Source: Amia ocellicauda
Lineage: Eukaryota; Chordata; Actinopteri; Amiiformes; Amiidae
Direction: 5' to 3'
Assembly (NCBI RefSeq): GCF_036373705.1
Contig: NC_089864.1
Location: 4,803,001 to 4,867,000, forward strand
DNA: 64,000 bases
Both the position numbers and the translations under genes were made by a program. This document shows positions 59,584 through 64,000 of the stretch, piece after piece. The number at the start of each line of letters is the position of its first letter. Position 1 is the stretch's first letter. Below the pieces are notes generated by a model. That model had not been told where the DNA came from, made no database searches, and was given only the letters and a program-made list of their open reading frames with translations.

Positions 59584-61003
59584 ATGGATATGAAACAGCA
59601 AGCCGCTTACTTTTCAAGTCCGGAGCAAGAAACCATAATGAGAGCGTATAATGAATACATTCACGTCTTCTCCAGAACAAGTAATACTGCAGCGGCAGGG
59701 AGAGAACGAGAGCAGGCTTGGCAAAAAATTGCTGATAGAGTGAATGCATTCGTTCTCCAATCAAATAAGTGTCTTTGAAGATAATTATTGCAATAGCCCT
59801 TAAAACGAAACAGTGTGATTTTTGGAGAATGTTAAACGAAAAACAAGTTAATGTGTTGTGAATGTAATTTAACTTGTTACTTACAATTGTTTTCTATTTT
59901 CTGTAGCATATTGAAATGGATTAATATTAGTGTCTTTCTTTCAGTTGCAACCCTGTGGGTGTCAAGCGAACTTGGCAGCAAATAAGAGTAAAGTATGAGA
60001 ACATTGTTCAAAATGGTGAGGTCATTAATGCTTTATTTGCCTTCACAGCTGCCTAAGCAACACCAGTTCAGATGTATAAGCGTTGAAATGGTCAAGCTCA
60101 ATATACTTGTATGTACATTTACTCATTAGCCAACAGGAAAAAAGTGGAGCAGAGGAGGACAGGAGGAGGGCCCTCACCACCAGCCTTTACCACTGCAGAG
60201 GAGTTGGCTCTGGATCATAATAGAGGCAGGCCAATAATGGATGGCATTGCTGGGGGTAACTCATCTGACCCCCATGACACAAGCGCCTATGTAAAGGGTA
60301 AGCTGATCACATTTATTAGCAATTGCTCATCCTCGTCTTCATATTCTTCTTCATCTTCCTGTAGTGACTGACAGAACCTTTAATCTGCTGGAGCCAGGGC
60401 CCATTGAAAGTCCTGTAAGTAATTTCTGCAGTATATGAGTTAAATGTGGAGTTGTGTAAGATGCAGATGGCAGGTGTATACTTAAAACCTTGTTGTGTTG
60501 TAGGATGAGCATGATGAGAACACAATCTCTGCATGTTCTGAGAGGCCTCTAGAGGTACTATTCTTTAACATTGAGTCTGAATTGATTTAGCCACATACTA
60601 AAACCATGTTCTCCATGTACTTTAGCAGGACATGGTCCCTCCCACCACTGCAACTTCTGCCTCTGCTGAGCCTTCCACCTCAAGAGATGTTCATAAGTCT
60701 AGCTATACAGCATTTTATGTGTATGCTTGTAGCCCATGTAATTTAAAACTGACTCAAGTAAAATAACCTTCCATGTTTATGGCCTTTAGTGAAACCTGTA
60801 AAATTATGTTTTGTATCCCCTTTCAGGTGGATGTCCAAGAGTTATATAAGCGCCATCTGGAAGTGGAAATCGAAAAATCGAAACTCCAGATGGAGCATAT
60901 CAAACTGAAGATGCGGAAGACTGAGTTGGAGATCACTTTACTGGAGCACCAGTTAAAGGTGGGAACACTGGACCTTGTTCTACAACGGTATGAAATAATG
61001 TGA
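59584..61003 (+). CDS. Myb/SANT-like DNA-binding protein of Harbinger origin, intact spliced ORF
   Basis: Exons are 59584-59768, 59945-60015, 60130-60297, 60365-60414, 60504-60554, 60626-60688 and 60827-61003. All have AG/GT borders and joins in frame, giving 254 aa. Residues 1-90 form the Myb/SANT-like domain: tryptophan in EREQAWQKIADRVNAF, then GVKRTWQQIRVKYENIVQN. A basic, Gly/Pro linker (RKKVEQRRTGGGPSPP) and the family motif TTAEELAL...GRPIMDGI follow. The C-terminus is a coiled coil (LYKRHLEVEIEKSKLQMEHI). In Harbinger elements such a partner brings the transposase to DNA and the nucleus; NAIF1 is a domesticated relative. No stop or frameshift was seen, although the transposase opposite is degraded. 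Confidence 0.72.
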
Positions 61004-61059
61004 AAGGACATCCAGTTGATGATGCCATGTTTTTTTTATTTGGAGCAAATCAACAACAA

Positions 61060-61310
61060 ATAAAAGTGCCTTCTTGACAGTCTCAAGTTGTCTTTGTCAC
61101 AAAGCATCATGCAGCACAGACTTATTGGGGGGGGAGAAATGAACAGAATCTTTTACATTAAGGTTACACTTGAAAATGATTGTTGGCAATATCACATGCC
61201 TCTCTGGTGTGACCCTGAGGCCACGTAGACAGTGAAATGGGACTTCATCATGCCCAGTGTCATCTCCACCCTGGCTCTTGTCTTGGCATGGGGCGTTGCT
61301 AGGCTCAGGC
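61060..61310 (-). pseudogene. HARBI1-like transposase C-terminal remnant
   Basis: The minus strand reads HAKTRARVEMTLGMMKSHF and, in another frame, FHCLRGLRVTPERH. These match the ExxFGxLKxRFxCLxxLRVxPxRA region of Harbinger transposases. A frameshift separates the two halves, and everything upstream is missing beyond about 61320. Confidence 0.68.
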
Positions 61311-61380
61311 CCCCCATTACTCATATCGCTTTTTTTTTTCTTGAAAGCCTGCTGCGTGCAAGAAGTGTGCAACACAATGC

Positions 61381-61480
61381 ACTAGACCAGGGGTAGTTAA
61401 TTATTTTGTGTCAGGGTCCAAATTACTTGGTCAAGGTATAGTCAAGGTCCAGACATGGGGGTCACATCTTCAAATGACCC
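61381..61480. repeat. Possible hAT-type repeat end
   Basis: GACCAGGGGTAGTTAATTAT followed by TTTGTGTCAGGGTCC resembles the start of a hAT MITE (CAGGGG...). The partner end was not found before the Tc1 element, so the call is weak. A short (CA)n follows at 61489-61502. Confidence 0.3.
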
Positions 61481-61658
61481 TTTCCAACACACACACACAC
61501 ACAATTCTGTGAATTAGTAATATACCCCACTGCTTATATTTAGTACATTCATTTGACAAAGTACAAAAATAAAAAAGTTGAAATTAATGTAAATATTAGT
61601 ATTAAAACAGGTTCAGAACATTTCATTTTAATTTGTTAAATATTATTATAGGCATATA

Positions 61659-62874
61659 CACTCACCCAAAGGATTATTAGGAACACCTGTTCAATTTCTC
61701 ATTAATGCAATTATCTAACCAACCAATCACATGGCAGTTGCTTCAATGCATTTAGGGGTGTGGTCCTGGTCAAGACAATCTCCTGAACTCCAAACTGAAT
61801 GTCTGAATGGGAAAGAAAGGTGATTTAAGCAATTTTGAGCGTGGCATGGTTGTTGGTGCCAGACGGGCCGGTCTGAGTATTTCACAATCTGCTCAGTTAC
61901 TGGGATTTTCACGCACAACCATTTCTAGGGTTTACAAAGAATGGTGTGAAAAGGGAAAAACATCCAGTATGCGGCAGTCCTGTGGGCGAAAATGCCTTGT
62001 TGATGCTAGAGGTCAGAGGAGAATGGGCCGACTGATTCAAGCTGATAGAAGAGCAACTTTGACTGAAATAACCACTCGTTACAACCGAGGTATGCAGCAA
62101 AGCATTTGTGAAGCCACAACACGTACAACCTTGAGGCGGATGGGCTACAACAGCAGAAGACCCCACCGGGTACCACTCATCTCCACTACAAATAGGAAAA
62201 AGAGGCTACAATTTGCACAAGCTCACCAAAATTGGACAGTTGAAGACTGGAAAAATGTTGCCTGGTCTGATGAGTCTCGATTTCTGTTGAGACATTCAGA
62301 TGGTAGAGTCAGAATTTGGCGTAAACAGAATGAGAACATGGATCCATCATGCCTTGTTACCACTGTGCAGGCTGGTGGTGGTGGTGTAATGGTGTGGGGG
62401 ATGTTTTCTTGGCACACTTTAGGCCCCTTAGTGCCAATTGGGCATCGTTTAAATGCCACGGCCTACCTGAGCATTGTTTCTGACCATGTCCATCCCTTTA
62501 TGACCACCATGTACCCATCCTCTGATGGCTACTTCCAGCAGGATAATGGACCATGTCACAAAGGTCGAATCATTTCAAATTGGTTTCTTGAACATGACAA
62601 TGAGTTCACTGTACTAAACTGGCCCCCACAATCACCAGATCTCAACCCAATAGAGCATCTTTGGGATGTGGTGGAACGGGAGCTTCGTGCCCTGGATGTG
62701 CATCCCACAAATCTCCATCAACTGCCAGATGCTATCCTATCAATATGGGCCAACATTTCTAAAGAATGCTTTCAGCACCTTGTTGAATCAATGCCACGTT
62801 AAGGCAGTTCTGAAGGCGAAAGGGGGTCAAACACAGTATTAGTATGGTGTTCCTAATAATCCTTTAGGTGAGTG
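61659..62874 (+). mobile_element. Tc1-like DNA transposon, young
   Basis: The inverted ends CACTCACCCAAAGGATTATT and AATAATCCTTTAGGTGAGTG (one mismatch) are flanked by TA at 61657-61658 and 62875-62876. The length is 1216 bp. It is a different family from the element at 24717-25937 and far better preserved. Confidence 0.93.
61807..62802 (+). CDS. Tc1 transposase, nearly intact
   Basis: One open frame of 331 aa starts MGKKGDLSNFERGMVVGARR. It has paired-like helix-turn-helix segments (SISQSAQLLGFSRTTISRV; TLTEITTRYN), a basic GRKC linker and the full DD34E triad: D in WSDESRF, D in QDNGPCHK and E in NPIEHLWD. It ends MPR-stop at 62802. The DNA just after the stop still encodes, in another frame, the usual end (AVLKAKGGQTQY-like), so a small deletion removed about a dozen C-terminal residues. 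The catalytic core is complete; activity is unknown. Confidence 0.9.
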   Translation: MGKKGDLSNFERGMVVGARRAGLSISQSAQLLGFSRTTISRVYKEWCEKGKTSSMRQSCGRKCLVDARGQRRMGRLIQADRRATLTEITTRYNRGMQQSICEATTRTTLRRMGYNSRRPHRVPLISTTNRKKRLQFAQAHQNWTVEDWKNVAWSDESRFLLRHSDGRVRIWRKQNENMDPSCLVTTVQAGGGGVMVWGMFSWHTLGPLVPIGHRLNATAYLSIVSDHVHPFMTTMYPSSDGYFQQDNGPCHKGRIISNWFLEHDNEFTVLNWPPQSPDLNPIEHLWDVVERELRALDVHPTNLHQLPDAILSIWANISKECFQHLVESMPR

Positions 62875-64000
62875 TAAATACACATAAGACACTTTAGTGT
62901 CTTATTAGATTGAAGTCTTTAGCATTTCCCCCTCTGTCCCACTGTGCACTGCAGAAAACTAATGTTGAAAAATGGGGGCAAAGACGATTGAGTAATTCAG
63001 GTCTGGGGGTCCCGCAGAAGATGGCAATTGGAGACCTGAAATGCGCGATTTGGAGTCATTTCGAAGTCGAAACTCAGCTCAAAAACTCCATGGAATCAGG
63101 CAGATTTGGACTCAAACATATCTTTTCTTCACAACCACATCACCAGCGAACAACCTCACATCGACGACACTGCAGCAAACTGGGCGCGGCGCTGGCACTG
63201 GTGCTGGAGCTGGTGCTGCCGCTGCTCAGTCACAGATGTGTGCCAGCGGGTCAGACTGAAGCGGGTGAGGAGCCGCTGTGTGTCTGCACTGCACTGCGCT
63301 GTTTCCACCCTGATGGGACTCTCTATCTCAATGGCATCGTGAGCCGCTCCCGGATCATGTGCGCACTTCCGTACTTTGGAGGCAAGGTTGAAATATGTCC
63401 ACACGTCAAATGATCCGCAGTTTAGCTGTTTATTTATAGAAATCAGGAAAACAAACCGACTACCTGTGTTTTTGACAGTACAAAGTGGCACTCTTGGCCC
63501 AGTCCACACCGGTACCGAGCCGCCCGAACCGGCAATCTGCACGCAATCAGCTCACTGGACCCAGGCTCTACAGACATGCGCATTAATACATCACATCCTA
63601 TCGGCTGATAACCAGGAAGGGCTGCTACTGGGATCCACACAGTAACAAGCACTGAGTACAACAAACCTCCGTAACAATACATACTTAACAAATATTTATT
63701 TAAGTATCTTCAACATACTGTACATGAACAGTCTCTACATGTTTTACGACATAAAGGCACTGTATGTAAATTACACAGCCTCTGACTACAGATCTTATTT
63801 CCAGCACACACCACATTCCAGCTTTAAACACCTTACACAACCCTTCATACAGGCAGTTCATCATTTGTCCTAATGACAATATTATTTTGTTTCCCAAGTC
63901 AGACGAAATCCCATCTTGGCAGATGCCAAGACAAGAGGAGGATGTATGTACAATTATTTTATATATATGTTTTTTAAGGTGTCATTAGTCATGACTTGTT
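62875..64000. other. Right flank, unrecognised; GC-rich block 63170-63420
   Basis: A plus-strand open frame of 167 codons crosses a GC- and CpG-rich block, but its text has no domain I recognise, and the minus-strand frames are equally uninformative. The block could be a promoter or an exon edge. Nothing is supported further. Confidence 0.35.

Larger units (their letters stand above)
59387..61320. mobile_element. PIF/Harbinger-derived locus (Myb gene plus transposase remnant)
   Basis: It begins with a Harbinger-like end, GGGGTATTCCAGAAAGG. It carries two converging genes typical of the superfamily: a Myb/SANT-like gene on the plus strand and a HARBI1-like transposase on the minus strand. The right side is truncated within the transposase, and no matching right terminal repeat is seen before the Tc1 element. 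Confidence 0.65.

Overview
This window reads as a vertebrate nuclear genome, most likely a ray-finned fish. The evidence is a giant near-intronless VLIG-type GTPase, CLEC20A-like C-type lectin domains, two fish-type Tc1 elements, chromodomain Ty3/gypsy, PIF/Harbinger and hAT-like elements, a CR1/L2-like LINE tail and a tRNA-derived SINE. A non-teleost such as gar, bowfin or sturgeon is possible, but the sequence alone does not settle it. There are no operons. The real genes are spliced, so most long single-frame stretches are only exons or shadows.

Layout. (a) 1-4.5 kb: a candidate signal-peptide exon (- strand, 327-369) of a gene leaving the window to the left, then old SINE/LINE debris. (b) 4.5-9.7 kb: a complete minus-strand DUF4806 gene. 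Its six coding exons join in frame with canonical splice sites to 346 aa, and there is a CpG-rich promoter with a probable non-coding first exon at 9.37-9.74 kb. (c) 9.7-15 kb: non-coding, with a LINE reverse-transcriptase relic and a striking 447-bp inverted repeat around a 932-bp loop. (d) 15.2-24.06 kb: a two-coding-exon VLIG gene (2498 aa predicted) whose intron carries a SINE and a Tc1-like repeat. (e) 24.7-25.9 kb: a decayed Tc1 element. (f) 28.2-41.0 kb: a minus-strand secreted mucin-lectin gene. It encodes a signal peptide, about 37 tiny phase 1-1 Thr/Ser-rich exons arranged as a recent ~1.6-kb tandem array, two C-type lectin domains and a CLEC20A-like tail. (g) 44.0-50.4 kb: a chromodomain Ty3/gypsy relic (- strand) broken by a hAT-like and an LTR-like insertion. 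(h) 50.4-58.8 kb: a Harbinger transposase relic, an LTR-like region, a LINE relic, a (GT)n array with 114-bp higher-order period, two zinc-finger gene or gene-fragment models and a proline-rich repeat ORF next to a gypsy-like LTR. (i) 59.4-61.3 kb: a Harbinger-derived locus with an intact spliced Myb/SANT gene opposite a truncated transposase. (j) 61.66-62.87 kb: a young, nearly intact Tc1 element.

The two main host loci, the VLIG GTPase (a family known for interferon induction) and the mucin-lectin, both suggest immune or mucosal roles. Their proximity is an observation, not evidence of shared function. The most unusual structures are the exon-level mucin array at 32.2-40.1 kb and the large hairpin-forming repeat at 12.4-14.2 kb.
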